A stretch of 64,000 nt of DNA from Gnetum montanum (GCA_015680685.1 MNCI01020531.1:20479-84478), one strand, 5' to 3'. Positions 45,152 through 57,879 are shown, numbered from the stretch's first letter. Numbers and translations: made by a program. The notes: generated by a model from the sequence alone, not told the origin.

Positions 45152-47371
45152 TTTAGCAACCGAAAATGTTGGTGGCTAGAATACTGAGAGGTCACTGGGT
45201 GTACAGCCTAACCCCGGATCCATGCAAGGGTCGTGCTAGATAAAAACAAAAGTGGGGTACCCTAAATGGTCTAGTCAATCAAATAAGGACTTAATCAGTG
45301 TACAATAACCTTTCATAAATGTTGTTTTCAAAGTCATTGCGTATGTTGTAAGCGATAAGTGACAAATGTATACTGACAAGGAATAATGCAAAATATGATA
45401 ATAGTGAAAAAAAAATGAAATAATCTTAAGTGATAAGTTGCACCATCCCAAGATTGGGGGACTTGATCTTTGCTTGGTTGAAGGTATACAACTGATGTGT
45501 AGTGTGGATAAGCACATCTTACAATGAAGCAGTATGATCACAACTCCTTGAACTATAGTTAACAACTTGCTAACAGGAACCTTCTGCTTGCCAGTCTCTT
45601 TACCAAAACTAATCGCCAAAGAGCCAGAATGCCAAAAATGCCAGATGCCAATCTTCGAAGCCAACTTCAATAAAAGCCAAACTTCAAAAAAGCCAACCCC
45701 TTGAGCATTATTTTTTGGGGTATTTATAGGGCCAGGAGCAGGAGCAAAACTTGGTTTGCACACCATGTGTCTTGGGTCCCACAGGGTGCAAACTTGACTA
45801 TGCCATATTGTCGTGTGATGCTGTGTGTGAAACTTGATACGCTATGATCATACCACTCAAACTGCATGTGCCAAAGTCTAGGGAACTGCCATGTTTGTTA
45901 CCAAGAATGCCAACAATGAATGCAAAGTGGAGCCTGTTCTCTAGGACTACGTCTTCCCTAATCTTGTGAGTAGGGTCAAGCATAGGGACAACTTTGGGGA
46001 TAATAAGGGGAGATGCCAAATAAAGAAAACTTGCTAATTTTGTCCATTGAAGAGATGCTAGGATGAGAGTAACCATTGCCAATGAGTTCTAGGACTAACT
46101 AGAGATGCTCTGAGGCCTTCATGCAGGTGTTACACCACTTATGTTGCCTAGTGTATGTGTGTAGCATAAACACCTAGACGCTACACTATGTTACACTACA
46201 TAGTGTAGCTATGAGTCTTAAAAGAAATTTTACTTGAAAGTTGAGAATACCTATTTGAGGATTGGCTAGGTGAGCAATTGCAACCCTATCTTTCATGTTG
46301 AAAGGTCTTGGGACCTGTAGAGTTCATCCTTGGGACATTTTGATGTTTTGTGCCCTTGCTACATTGTGCTACGCTATGTAGTGTAATATAGTGTAGCAGC
46401 TAGTGTGACATGAATAGCAGCCAGTGCTTCATCAAGAACCTTTTCTTGGTGCCCAAAGGTAAAGTGGGATAGGCAGTCTTGGAGGTCATAGTTTGGGCAA
46501 GTACCATTCTTTCATTGGAACCACTTGGCAGAGGACCTTCGTGTGTTTTGTCCTTGCTATGCTATGCTACACTGCATAGCGTAGCACCTAGTTTGGCTTG
46601 AATTCTAACTTACTTTGCAAACATTTTATCATAGAATGTCTATCATGTCATGGTGTGGTATTAGAGAAACTTGTTTGACGGTTGAAGCATGGGCAAATAA
46701 GCTTATTCCATTAGATCCATCTGAGTAGGAGTACTTTCAGAGTACATTACTGCTATGCTGTGCTACACCGTGTAGCGTAGCATAGTGTAGCATCCAAATT
46801 GAAATGATTTCTAACAAAACTTGCCATATTTTGTTGAATCATGTTGCTCATGCATCAAGGATGAAGTGGGATAGATATCTTGGAGGGCTAAGTCATTGTC
46901 AACTTACATCTTGGATGCCTGATCAGTCTTCTTAAGGCTTGCTACACTGTGCAGCGTAGCGTAGTGTAGCAAGTCTCATAGCTTGAAATCTTGTTGACCT
47001 ATTTAGTCTATCCTGACCACTTTTGGTAGCTCCTATCATGGTCCTTGGGTAGACCATCGGCTAGGTCATGTGTCGAGTTAGGCAAGCTAGAGGATGTAGC
47101 AAGCCTGTCAGCCTATGAGATAGAAAATTTAACAGGCTATACAGTCTACTCCTAGTGCCTCTTTCATGCAAACTAGCCTCTTAGCTGGGTGTCATGTTGA
47201 TTATGTCATAAAGGGTGGCAGGTAGGCCCAGAAATGGCCTTGCGGACATTAGGACTCTAGGGGTGCCATGTTTCCTGCACAATCTGACATGGCACTGTGC
47301 TTGTAGATATCTTTGCCTCAAATTCCGAGACTATGCTAAATCACGAAAGCCCCAAAATTTATGGTGTTTCA
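45152..47371 (-). repeat. E2 5' LTR
   Basis: 2220 bp, partner of 8066-10295. The inner end reads tttagcaac instead of TG, a point change. The outer end is tggtgtttca. TATA box on the minus strand at 45721-45728. It carries the same palindrome series as the 3' LTR (46752-46790 and 46938-46973 are the clearest). Confidence 0.85.
45721..45728 (-). promoter_or_regulatory. E2 5' LTR TATA box
   Basis: Minus strand TATAAATA, at the conserved LTR position. Confidence 0.65.
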
Positions 47372-48863
47372 CTTCTAAAGTTGAGGAGGAAGAGGCACTC
47401 AGGGAGGAGATGCATAAGGCCATGGAGGCCTTCTAGTATTTTGATGCAAAGGGGCTATTCCACCCTAATGAGGGTGATTTTGCCAACCTCTTTGATGGTG
47501 TGCAGCTAGGAGATCCCCTTGCTCTCACACTTGAGGGCTTACTTAGTAAGTGCTTTAAGTTACCATATATTTTGGTATTTTACTCTTACATCTTTTGCTA
47601 TTTAGTTATTGAAAAGTATTGTTGTTATGTAGCTACAGATGCACCTACCAACGGTCCACCACCTATGCCTACCTACCACATGGAGCCATGGGTAGAGATG
47701 CCAGACAAGTTTGCTTTCATGAAAGGCATTGTTAAGGACATGGTAGATTGCATACAGTAGGTGGATCCTAAGCTTAGTAGGCATGTGATTTTATTTTTAC
47801 TTATGTTGCTTTACTGATTTTACACTTAGTCTATGGTTGATGTTGATTCACTTGTTGAATGCCAATAGGTTCTAAGCTCCTTTGGGATCTGAACTGGGTG
47901 GCCAAAGTAGATGTCATTCCTAAGTATTATCTTAAAGTTGAGCAAGTGCCTCACCATGTGTACTAGGTAACTAGCAAGTGTGTGTTTTCTAGTGCAAAAG
48001 CATTATGGACCTATAGGTGCTCAAACGAGCACTTGTGAAAATGTGTGCACAAGCTTCAGGAGATGATGGAAAGTCAAGATGAGAAGATCAGGGACCTTCA
48101 ATCTTGATATGATTTTTTGTTGGCTCAAGCATAGGGAGATGGTACCTAGCAGAATGGAAAGATTGATTATGCAAGTACTAGTTAATGATCCGAGGCAAGA
48201 ATGAGGCCACTTAGGAGGTCATCAAGTAAAAGCTATAGATGGACCTGCTTGCTTAGAATAGCCAAGAGTGGAAGAGCTTCAATGCTAAGGTGTGCATGTG
48301 GGAGCACATAAAGAAGGACCACAAGTTCCACTACAAGTGTGAGTGAGGTGCATATCTATAGTAACTCAAAGAGGATTTTGTCAAAGCCTGTCACCTTGAG
48401 TTGTTCATTGAGGCAATTGGCAGGTGTTGGGCTTTTGAGATATTCACTTGCTACACAGTGATTAGTGGTTCTCTTGAGTGGAAGATTACCATGCCTTCAT
48501 GGGAGACTACATCTACCACTTTTCCTATGTAGCTTCCTGCATGGACCATCATGAACAAAGACAAGACCCTTGTAGGTGTTGACTTTGGCTAGAAAGACTG
48601 GATGCAACTATTAGAGGTTGAGATCCTCTGACGCTTGGAGGAGGGCCTTGATAGAATACCTCTAGACATGGTCGATGTAGGACCCTCTCAAGTTAAATAT
48701 TTTATGTTACATTTTATGCTTTTTTCTATTATTATATATTATACACTTACTTATGGTTTTTATGTCCTATTATTGTTGTTGATAGGCACTAGGTAATGTT
48801 GTAGGCCCTAGTGGCATTATAGAAGAAGAGGAGCCTCCACCCCCACCTAGCACCACCAGTTAG
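47372..48863 (+). pseudogene. E1 antisense gene, rest of exon 5 to exon 8
   Basis: Continues E1's gene after the E2 insertion. Exon 5 resumes with Glu-rich coding (L-R-R-K-R / E-E-E-E-A frames), ending at about 47545 with donor GTAAGT. Exon 6 is about 47637-47780 (P-D-K-F-A-F-M-K-G-I-V-K-D-M matches E3 P-E-K-F-A-F-M-E-G-V-V-S-D-M). Exon 7 is about 47871-48695. Exon 8 starts at 48786 after TTGATAG and ends near 48863 with a Glu/Pro-rich tail. Many stops. Confidence 0.65.
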
Positions 48864-49062
48864 GTAGATCCTAATGTAGCCCTACTACTAGGCACTTTTG
48901 TATTTTGTGTATTTTTGTGATGTAATGCGGATGATATGTACTATATTATTTCTATGAGCACAAGATGTAGTGGATTTTCACTATGATAAGTCAACTTTTA
49001 TGTTTATTTTCCATGCTTGCTGTTAATGTTGCAATGATTTAATGTGATTAGGCTATAATGAT

Positions 49063-49378
49063 TACTAGTTTTAGGTCATTTCAGGCCCTAGTGATAGTTT
49101 AAGGCCATTCCAGGCCATGCATTAAAAGAAAAAGTGTTGCTAGTTTAGGGCATGGCGGGTCATGCTAGTAGTTTTAGACCATTTTGGGCCATGCAATAGA
49201 AGGATATTTAATCAAAAATTTTAGGCCATGGTAGGCCATGCAGTAATTTAGGGCCTTTTGAGCTATAGAATGCTAGTTTAAGGCCATGGCAGGCCATGCT
49301 TGGTAGTTTTGGATCATTCTGGGCCATGCGATGAAGGAAGGAAAGATTTCTAGTTTTAGGCCTTAGCGGGCTGTGACG
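49063..49378. repeat. Hairpin-type repeats after the E1 antisense gene
   Basis: About nine units: agttttaggtcatttcaggcc, agtttaaggccatggcaggcc. Arms are mostly GGCC/GGCC, several with one transition. Confidence 0.8.
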
Positions 49379-49620
49379 TTTTATAATCTTTGAACCTTAT
49401 GATTTTTATACATTTTGCTATTTTTATATGTAAGCTAACTACCAAAAGGTAATTAATCAGAAGTGTAAACTTAGCGAAAATGCACAATCAGAAGAAATGA
49501 ACACATGCAAAATAAATAATGCAAAAAATAATAACAACCAAGCTGACATAAAATGCAGTCAAAATGCAAACAAGAAAAGTGTGTAGAAGTGGGACACATA
49601 GGGACACAGCACCTATTGGA
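49379..49620. other. E1 interval before protease
   Basis: AT-rich (aaaaataataacaacc and similar). No gene seen. Confidence 0.4.
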
Positions 49621-49624
49621 CCAA

Positions 49625-49987
49625 GAGAATGCCTTAGTTTCACAATTGTTTCTTAATCTAGTGTAGGTTAGGAGGCGCGTAGGGCCTAGAGGGTATGATA
49701 TAGTACTAACCCTAACCTTTGTCAACTATGTCAAAGGGCAATTCTTCCCACAAAGCCTTCTCTAAAGGATTAGGGGCTTTTGTTGGCTCTTTCAGTTGGC
49801 CTTCTTCGCATTTTCCACCTTCATCTTTAGTGTGAGATGTGTCATTGGGGAATTCCACCTTTGACCCTTGTTCAACATTAATGTTGCTAACAGTCAGAGG
49901 GGCTACATTGTCACCATGTATAATAACCTCTCCACCTTTGTATGGAAGGTAGTTTTCTTGATGGATTAGGAAGGAGATGGTCCATAG
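49625..49987 (-). pseudogene. E1 protease, C-terminal part
   Basis: Minus-strand sequence matching the E3 protease C-terminal part (for example G-G-E-V-I-I around 49915-49935, with L-P-Y-K preceding). The active-site half is missing here because E4 inserted at 49988. Confidence 0.65.
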
Positions 49988-51183
49988 TGTAACGATGGAA
50001 AAAATCAGTTGCTGGAGACACCGGGGAATTTCTGTGTATACAGTTTTAACCTCAAATTCATGTGAGGGCCATGCTAAAAGAAAATGAATCTGAGGTACCC
50101 TGAATGGTCTTGTCGATCAAATAGGGAGTTACTTTATCAGTAAAAATTATCAGCGATTTGTATAATGAAACAATGATCTGATGCAAGGATTGATGATCTG
50201 ATACAAGGATTGATTGTATATTTATGAGGAGAGCGAGATTTGTTACTTGACTGAATTTAGAAAGAATGCAATATAAATTATGCAAAAACTATCATGAAAT
50301 TTCATGTAAGCAAAGCACAAAAAACTAGATTTGGAGGAGATATTCACGACCCTAGAATCCAAGATCTACCTTGCGGATAAAAGATGGAGAATGAAGCAGA
50401 GTTTTACAAAGAAGGCTTCAATTTGGACGAAGTATCTGCCACAAATAAGAAGCTACTTGGATATTTAAACAAGCAAAAGGTCAATCTACCTTGTCCACTG
50501 GTTGAATCTAGGCACAAGGGAGTCAAGCTTGGAGCAAAGTGCTTGTGGATTTAAAATCTCTAGTCAAGAGCTTCTCATTGTTCCTGTTAGTGTTCTTCTT
50601 TTGCCAATATTTTTGCCCAGCGTAGCTAGAATCGCCGAACTTGTCAATCTACCAACTTGTCAACCTATCAATTCTTTCCACCAAATTTTTGTGCTTGCTT
50701 GCACCTTGTTTGCCGAGGTATTTATAAGATCAGGATCAAGAGAAGAACGTGGTTTAGGTGACGTGTGTCCCTGACCCATAAAATGTTTGTTGACTTAGTG
50801 CATGATAGCAAAAAATCTATGCCATTATGCTATATCATGCCCCAAAGTGTAGCGTAGCATAATCTACCTTTACCTTTAGTGCCACAGGCTGTTTTACGCT
50901 TACGATACCCTATGCCATATTACGCTGCATTGCACCACATTATGCTGCATAGCGTAATTCAACATAACATAGCGAACCTTCAAAATTTGAAGTGTTGTTA
51001 CTACATATCCTTTGCTTCCATCAAGTTTTCCTAGGGACTTTTACACTGAGCTACGTAATGTAGCGTAACAAGCCCTTAATGGAAAGAACCGAACTCACCA
51101 AGATGTGCAACATATTGCAAATATTTGCCTAAACTACTAGATCCCGCTAAACCATTTTGACCTTGCAATTTCACGTTGTTTCA
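49988..51183 (-). repeat. E4 3' LTR, outer full copy
   Basis: 1196 bp from tgtaacgat to cgttgtttca. TATA box on the minus strand at 50719-50726. Palindromic TTACGCT/AGCGTAA words at 50900-50980. Confidence 0.85.
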
Positions 51184-51249
51184 ATGGCCCCTCTTTGTTG
51201 ACATTTAGAGGGCTTGCCCAAAGAACGTCGACAAAGAATATGAAACACC
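51175..51249 (-). promoter_or_regulatory. E4 PPT inverted repeat, first copy
   Basis: 75 bp. The PPT on the minus strand is CAAAGAGGGGCCAT. Arms GTTGTTTC...GAAACACC, with one change in the LTR arm. Confidence 0.7.
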
Positions 51250-51258
51250 ATAGAAGTT

Positions 51259-52187
51259 AATTTAGAAAGAATGCAATATAAATTATGCAAAAACTATCAT
51301 GAAATTTCATGTAAGCAATGCACAATAAACTAGATTTGGAGGAGATATTCACGATCCCAGAATCTGGGATCTACCTTGCGGATAAAAGATGGAGAATGAA
51401 AAAGAGTTTTACAAAGCAAGCTTTGGTTTGGACGAAGTATCTGCCACAAATAAGAAGCTACTTGGAGATTTAAACAAGCAAAAGGCCAATCTACCTTGTT
51501 CACTGGTCGAATCTGGGTGCACGGGAGTCAGGCTTGGAGAAAAATGCTTGTGGATTTAAAATCTTTGGTCAAGAGCTTCTTGTTGTTCCCGCCAGTGTTC
51601 TTCTTTTGCCAATATTTTTTCCCAGCACTACTAGAATCGCTGAGATTGTCAATCTGCTAACTTGTCAACATATCAATTCTTTTCTCCAAATTTTTGCGCC
51701 TGCTTGCACCTTGTTTGCTAGGGTATTTATAAGATCAAGGTCAAGAGAAGAATGTGGTTTAGGTGACGCGTGTCCTGAACCCACAAAATGTTTGTTGACT
51801 TGGCGCACGATAGCTAAAATCTATGCCATTACACTATATCACGTCCCGAAGCATAGCATAGCGTAATCTGCCTTTACCTTTAGTGTCATAGGCTATTTTA
51901 TGCTTACGTTGCCCTGTGCCATATTACGCTGCATTGCACCACATTACGATGCATAGCGTAATTCAGCGTAACATAGCGAACCTTCAAAATTTGAAGTGTT
52001 GTTACTACATATCCTTTGCTTCCATCAATTTTTCCTAGGAACTTTTATGCTGAGATACGTAATGTAGTGTAACAAGCCCTTAATCGAAAGAACTGGACTT
52101 GCCGAGATGCACAACATATTACGAATCTTCGCTTGAACTACTAGATCCTACTAAACCATTTTGACCTTGCAATTTCATGGTGTTTCA
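51259..52187 (-). repeat. E4 3' LTR, inner partial copy
   Basis: Truncated LTR copy (929 bp) in the tandem duplication. It ends tggtgtttca and has its TATA box at 51724-51731. The open frame 51534-51866 mirrors 50502-50774 only because the DNA is duplicated. Confidence 0.85.
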
Positions 52188-52253
52188 ATGGCCCCTCTTT
52201 GTTGATGTTTAGAGGGCTTGCCCAATGAACATCGACAAAGAATACGAAACACC
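52179..52253 (-). promoter_or_regulatory. E4 PPT inverted repeat, inner copy
   Basis: 75 bp, arms GGTGTTTC...GAAACACC intact, with PPT CAAAGAGGGGCCAT. Its position next to the internal region makes it the original one. Confidence 0.75.
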
Positions 52254-52263
52254 GTAGAAGTGA

Positions 52264-53420
52264 AGGCTTCAACATGCTCATCAGCAGCTGCTCAGAGGTC
52301 ACTCTGTCAAACCTAGGAATGTGAAGGCAGGAGGGATAAAGAGTATAGGAGGGAGTTACATTTGTGGGAGAGGGAGGTTTGGGGAAGACTCAAGTGTGTG
52401 AGCAGGAAGCTTTTGCTAACATGTTTTGAGACAGCTTCTCAAGGACGTTTTTCCGAGAAGTCACATCGCTATACTGCACATGAAGGGCTTTGCATGGCCA
52501 AGTTGTGTTACATCCACTTTTGGCTTGGATGAGTTGTGTTACATCCATTTTTCCTAGCTTTGCCCATTGATATAGCCTGGATGACTTGTGTTACATCCGC
52601 ATTTCTTTTTGTGCATTTACACTCCATGAGGTGAGTTGTATTACACCAGTTCACAGATATGATGGTAATACAGGTGCGAAAATCTTTCATGTATGCTCAT
52701 ATTCTGTACAAATAGAGTAGGGGTGAAAGACAATTATAAAGATGAAGGAAAGAGAAAGTGGACTAAGGTGTCGAATGGGAGGAAAAGCATGGTTGCACTC
52801 CCAAGTAGCCAGGCTAGTCTGAGCAACCACCTCAAAACATTGTTGACACCTTGCCCCCTGAGTGAATGCATTCTCTAAACAACGTGATTGTAGCAAGTTA
52901 CCTGAAAACACAATAGAAAACAGAGAACAAGATTGATCATCGTAAACGCTAGGGTGGTTGTTGAAACAAGCACTGCCCAGAGCAAGAAGGAGAGTAGACT
53001 GTGGATAAGGAACTATAGCAAGAGCCAAGGATCCCAATGTTGATGTTGCAGTTCAGGATTGCACCATCGTCAATAAGACTCATCATATCTAGCTGAGTGG
53101 GAAAATAACTGGTCAGATGAATCTATGAAGCCAGAGTCTAATGGCAACAATAGAAGGAGGCCTTCAAGGTCATGGATGACCACACTTTCCTTAGAGCTAG
53201 AGATGGTGAAGCTAACCCTAGGAGTTATGACTATGGAGTGGCTATCGTAGTGTCATCTCTGAGGAGTCAGTAGTATGCCTTTCAGCATGTCCGAGGAATC
53301 AGTAGGATGCCGAGAGGGTAGCAATGTTGGATCTATCCCAACATCTCACCCACTCCATTTGGTAGGGATGCTGTGCAAGAATGATCATGCTCACTTGCTT
53401 CGTGCACTGTTGATTGACAG
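52264..53420. other. E4 3' untranslated region
   Basis: No supported gene. At 52500-52645 there are about four spaced copies of gagttgtgttacatcc. 52780-53340 is related to E3 20990-21560. Confidence 0.55.
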
Positions 53421-53424
53421 TTTC

Positions 53425-53800
53425 TAGCTTTAAGTCCTGGTAGACTATTGTTGCTGGTTTTAATTCCTAGCAGACCATGGTATCTATTTAGGGTCTGAGC
53501 GAACTGTGGTGTGTTAGTTTTACATCATAGCGGATGGTGGAAGAGCTAATTTATAGTCTCAGTAGACCATGCTATGGGTGTCAGTTTTGTGTCATGACCC
53601 AGGCACAAATATGTGCAAATTTTATGTCTTAGTAGACATGTGCTTACCTTGCTAGTTTTTGCATCATGGCAGATGGTCAAATATTTTGCTAGCTTAGCAT
53701 CGTGGCAGACGCATGCAAAGGATGCTAGTTTTACATTGTAGTGGATGTGTACAACTTTGCTAGTTTTACATCGTAGTAAACAATTATTACCTGGTGTTAG
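53425..53800. repeat. Hairpin-type repeats after E4 integrase
   Basis: About eleven units: taagtcctggtagact, atagtctcagtagacc, ttacatcatagcggatg. Arms vary together, with decay by transitions. Confidence 0.8.
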
Positions 53801-53849
53801 TGCTGATTTGGCGACTAGATGTGGTACCATTTCAAGTACGTGTAATTCA

Positions 53850-54990
53850 ATAGGTTCTACAGCTTGTTTCCATTGATATCTGCTAGCTTGAATGCCACGT
53901 TACTGTATGCACTGACGACCAGGAAAGGGCCTTCCTAGTTTGCATAGAATTTGCCTACTGGTTCACGAACGGCCTTAAGAACGAAATCTCCTTTCTTGAT
54001 CGGTCGTTGATGTAGGTTATGCTGGTGCTTCTGTCTCTATTTTTCTTGATATCTATCAATATTGTCAAGCACCTGGATGCGTTTCTCCTCTACTGAGTCT
54101 AAATTCGTAATTCTAGACTTGTTGTGCTGAGTCTCATTTATAATCGTGGAGAGGACCATCCACAGTGAAGGAACCTGTAGTTCCAAGGGCAACACTACTT
54201 TGGATCCATAGACTAGGCTATAGGGTGTCCTGTCTGTAGCTGTCCTGCATATTGTCCGATACATCCATAGCACATAGAGGATTTTTTCATGCCATTATTT
54301 TTTGTTGCTACTGAGCATCTTTTTCAACAGGTTGATGATCACTTTGTTCATTGCTTCAGCTTGAGCATTTTCTTGTGGGTAGTAAGGTGAGGAAAAAGAT
54401 TTTCTAATGCCAAGGTTACTGCAAAAAGACTTGGTTTCGACACTACTAAATTGTGGCCCATTTTCAGTCACAATAGTCATAGGAAGCCCAAACCTAGTTA
54501 CTATGTTATCTAAGATGAAATGGCAACCCTATTGGGATGTGATCTTCTATAGAGGAATAGCCTTGACCCACTTCGTGAAATACTCAGTGGCAGTCATAAT
54601 GAAGCTATGTCCTACGGAAGATTTAGGTGTGATGGGGCCTATGATGTCTAGCCCCCATCGTTGGAATGGTCAAGTAATCTGCATAGTATGTAACTCAGTT
54701 GGTGACACGTGTATTAAGTTTGCATAACATTGGCACGTGTCACATGTCTTAACCTTGGTAAGGTAGTCTTTTTCCATGTACAGCCAGTAATAACCTAAGC
54801 ATATGATTTTAGTGGCCATGGCTCATGGAGTTACGTGTCCTCCACACAGCCCTTCATGGACTTCGCTAACTATTGTTTGTGCTTGATTGTTGTTAATGCA
54901 AGTTAACAATACTCCATCAAAATAGCGTCTACATAGAGTATTGTCTTCGATAATAACATATTGCCTTGCACGCTTGCAAACTACATTTTT
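53850..54990 (-). pseudogene. E4 integrase
   Basis: Pieces 54295-54480 and 54037-54273 carry the core: the second catalytic Asp motif reads V-T-E-N-G-P-Q-F, so Asp is replaced by Glu, while Q-A-E-A-M-N-K keeps the third residue. The zinc-binding region is at 54700-54960 in broken frames. The C-terminal NWEGPF-like region is near 53930-53960. Not functional. Confidence 0.8.
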
Positions 54991-54994
54991 CTAT

Positions 54995-55700
54995 GTAGGT
55001 GTTAGCTTGTGTGGTGGTTCACCATGCAGAAGGTAAGTTTTAATGTTATCGTACCACTCTAGCGTTCCTCCCGAGCTTAGTGAGATTTGCGCTGCTTGGA
55101 TGACAAGATCTATACATTCCATCATTAAAGCAGGTAAGGTGGCAAACAAACGGCATGTTTAAGGCTAGCGTGGCTAATGCATCAGCAACTATGTTTTCAT
55201 TACGTGGCACCTATTGGATGTCAATCGTCATGAATCATTTTAGAAGATCTTTAGCCATATCGCAGTAGGGTTACAAATGCATAGCCTTGTAGGCGTAGAC
55301 TCCTGTGATTTGATTAATTATGAGTATCGAATCACCCCAGATTGCCAGGTGTTGAATGTTGAGTTCTCTGGCTATTAACAGTCCCTTGAGGAGCCTCTCA
55401 TACTCTACCACATTGTTCGTATAGGGAAACGCTAGGCGGTAAGCCAATAGGCGAATATCTTCAGGGGATAGCATAATGATGGTGGCAGCGCTACGACCCC
55501 TGGTGGTTGAGGCTCCATCAAAATATAATGTATCATTGAGGCCTATTATTACAGGGCTTAAACTATGTACATATTCATCGGGAAATTTGGGTTCTACTAT
55601 AGCTTGATCGCTAATAGGCGATGTTGCAAGCTGATCAGCTATAGCCTGATCCTTAATGGATGATTGGCCAACATAATGTAAGTTGAATTCAGCTGTTATA
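54995..55700 (-). pseudogene. E4 archaeal-type RNase H
   Basis: Piece 55271-55474 carries N-N-V-V-E-Y-E (Glu) and W-G-D-S-I-L-I (Asp). The first Asp (Y-F-D-G-A-S-like) lies near 55520 in a broken frame, and the last Asp region is near 55170. Same placement as in E3. Confidence 0.75.
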
Positions 55701-55709
55701 GCCTTCCAA

Positions 55710-57201
55710 CAAGCTATCTTACTACTCTAGTATAAGTTGTTTGAGATGGCTCTCAGGACATTGCTTTTGTAGATTATATTAACCTGGCTACGGAAAAGAT
55801 AGTGTCTACATTTCTTAAGTGTGAAAACCAATGCCAAACAGTTACGCTCTACTTCATTGTACCTTGTTTTGTATGAAAATAGAGTGTGACTCAGATAATA
55901 GATGGGAGTTTTCAATCCATCATTCTTTTTTTGGTAGAGTAATGCAACTATAGACACATCTAAGCTTGCCAGGTAAATATAAAAAGGTTGATCCCTTTGT
56001 GGTGGGAAAACCATTGGCAAGTGTTGCAGTTCTTACTTTAAACTATCAAATGCACGCTAGTAGTCATCAGTCCATTCAAAATTAATGCCCTTCTTAAGTA
56101 AATGTTGCATGGGATACAGTTTTTCTGTTAATTTTAAAATGAACCGCTTGATGAATTGTAGTCTACCCTACAACCCACGTAGTTCCTTGAGATTTGTGGG
56201 TGGTGTTAAATTGACGATGGCTTTAACCTTGTCTGGGTCAACTCAGATGCTAGTCTCTGATACCACAAACCCTAGCATGCATCCAATTTTGACTCTGAAT
56301 ACGCATTTCTTTGGATTGAGCTACAGGTCATGCTTGGTACATCGTTTAAGGATTAACTCCAAATCTTCTGAATGATCTTCTGACTTCATAGCTTTGATAG
56401 CTATGTCATCTATGTAGTCATTTAATCTCTCTAAGAGGTACTCACTAAAGATGTATGTCATATCCCATTGATATGTTGCTCCAATGTTCTTTAGCCCGAA
56501 AGGCATCATAGTATAAAAGAAAGTTCCCCAGGGGGTCATGAATGTTGTAGTTAGTTGATGCTCTAGTTTGATACGAATTTGATTATAACTTGAAAAGTCA
56601 TCCATAAAGGATAGTAGCGCGTGACCAACTATTGTATCAATAAGTTGGTCGATACTCAGTAGTGGGAAATTGTCTTTAATCGTAGCCTTGTTCAGATCAT
56701 GAAAATCTATATAGATGTGTATTCCTCCCATTTTCTTAGAGACAACTATTATGTTCGACACCCAATCCGAATAGTCGACCACAAGAATGAAAATAGCCTG
56801 GTATAGTTTGGTGATCTCGTTAAGTACTGCTAATGCTATTTCATGCTTAATCTTCTGTGCCTTTTGTTTAATTGCCTTGATGTGCAGGTCTAAAACTATG
56901 TTATGTTTTATTAGTCTCGGGTCTAAACCCGTCATATCGTCTTCAACCACGCGAATACAATAGCATTAGTCTGGAGCACTTGCACTATGTCATTTTTCAT
57001 CTTTTGATTAAGGAGAGAACTAAGTCTCAATGTTTTACTTTCACCTTTGTGCGTAACCACAGGGACCTTGTTGAGGGGGTCCTCGGTCACATCACTAGCC
57101 TCTAGATCTAGGGTTTGGGCTAGGTGTTCTGGCCAATCTGGGAATACTTTCGATGCTGCTATGGTTGTGTCACAAAGGGAAGCATCTATTTCTATTAGCA
57201 C
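55710..57201 (-). pseudogene. E4 reverse transcriptase and first RNase H
   Basis: RT is open for 209 residues at 56321-56950, with P-F-G-L-K-N and the catalytic box Y-I-D-D. RNase H is at 55727-56020 (I-Y-L-A-S-L-D, Y-Y-L-S-H-T-L). The linker 56932-57201 overlaps in a different frame. Stops near 56030-56080 and 56320 separate the parts. Confidence 0.85.
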
Positions 57202-57879
57202 ATGATTAAACTATCTAATGATTTCCCCATATGGGCCTGTTAGGGCTAGGGGTAGAGATAGAGCTGCGTCCATTTACCAAACTATCTTGCCAAATTGTCA
57301 AAATGGAGGCTATTACATTGTTTTACTGTTAAAACGATAAATATTTGTTGCTTTCTTTTTAAGTTAGAGTTGTTTGTTAAAGAAGTTGTCAATTTAAGGT
57401 CTTAGCGGACCATTACAAATATGCACAGTTTATTAAGAGAATAGCGAAACAAGTTTCCTAGACATAAGCATGCGACTTTTATAAATTGGGATGAAATAAA
57501 TAACATGGCACGTTTAGCGTATTGGAACAACGAATTCGAAATTTTGTGCAGACCGTAGTTAATGCGACTGGATTATGAGGTGGTAAGCTGTTCATTAGTT
57601 TAGGGTCATTTTGAACCGCAATCTATATGATATCTACGAGATTAATGCTTCGAACTTCACGCTTCATGTCATACTGACAGGCTAGTATTTTAGGAAAATT
57701 CAGGAAAATTCCACATCGATTGAGCATAAATCAGTTAGTTTCAAGCATTACATTTATAAGTTCATGGTTTATGCTCAAAACAGGCTACAGATATCGTGAA
57801 TTCAAATTTGGTTATAGCTGAAGCAAGAAAGAAAGAAGGCGTAAACAAGTGATTTTGTGAAGATTCTTCAATTTTAACT
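57202..57879. other. 5' region of the E4 antisense gene
   Basis: Noncoding. Hairpin-type units at 57388-57412 (aatttaaggtcttagcggacc) and 57590-57620. TATA-like TTTATAAG at 57753-57760, 127 bp before the ATG. Confidence 0.5.
57753..57760 (+). promoter_or_regulatory. Possible TATA box of the E4 antisense gene
   Basis: TTTATAAG. The surrounding sequence aligns with the E3 region holding TATAAGTAG. Confidence 0.45.

Larger units (their letters stand above)
8066..47371 (-). mobile_element. E2, Tat/Ogre-like retrotransposon inserted in E1
   Basis: Complete but decayed LTR retrotransposon on the minus strand, with 5' LTR 45152-47371 and 3' LTR 8066-10295. It is interrupted by E3 (18872-36337) and by a solo LTR (12303-13934). 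Without these it is about 20.2 kb. Internal order on the minus strand is PBS, gag, protease, hairpin repeats, antisense gene, hairpin repeats, RT, RNase H, archaeal-type RNase H, integrase, hairpin repeats, inverted repeat with PPT. Flanks ctttt/cttct give a near-perfect 5-bp target-site duplication in exon 5 of E1's antisense gene. Confidence 0.85.
47372..49987 (-). mobile_element. E1, right part
   Basis: Continuation of the outer element after E2: the rest of the antisense gene, hairpin repeats and the start of protease. It is then cut by E4 at 49988. Its gag and 5' LTR should lie beyond E4, outside the window. Confidence 0.75.
50254..52263. repeat. 1005-bp tandem duplication across LTR and PPT
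   Basis: The unit 50254-51258 is repeated at 51259-52263. The unit comprises about 930 bp of LTR, the PPT inverted repeat and a few following bases. The second copy therefore lacks the first 266 bp of the LTR. Confidence 0.85.
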
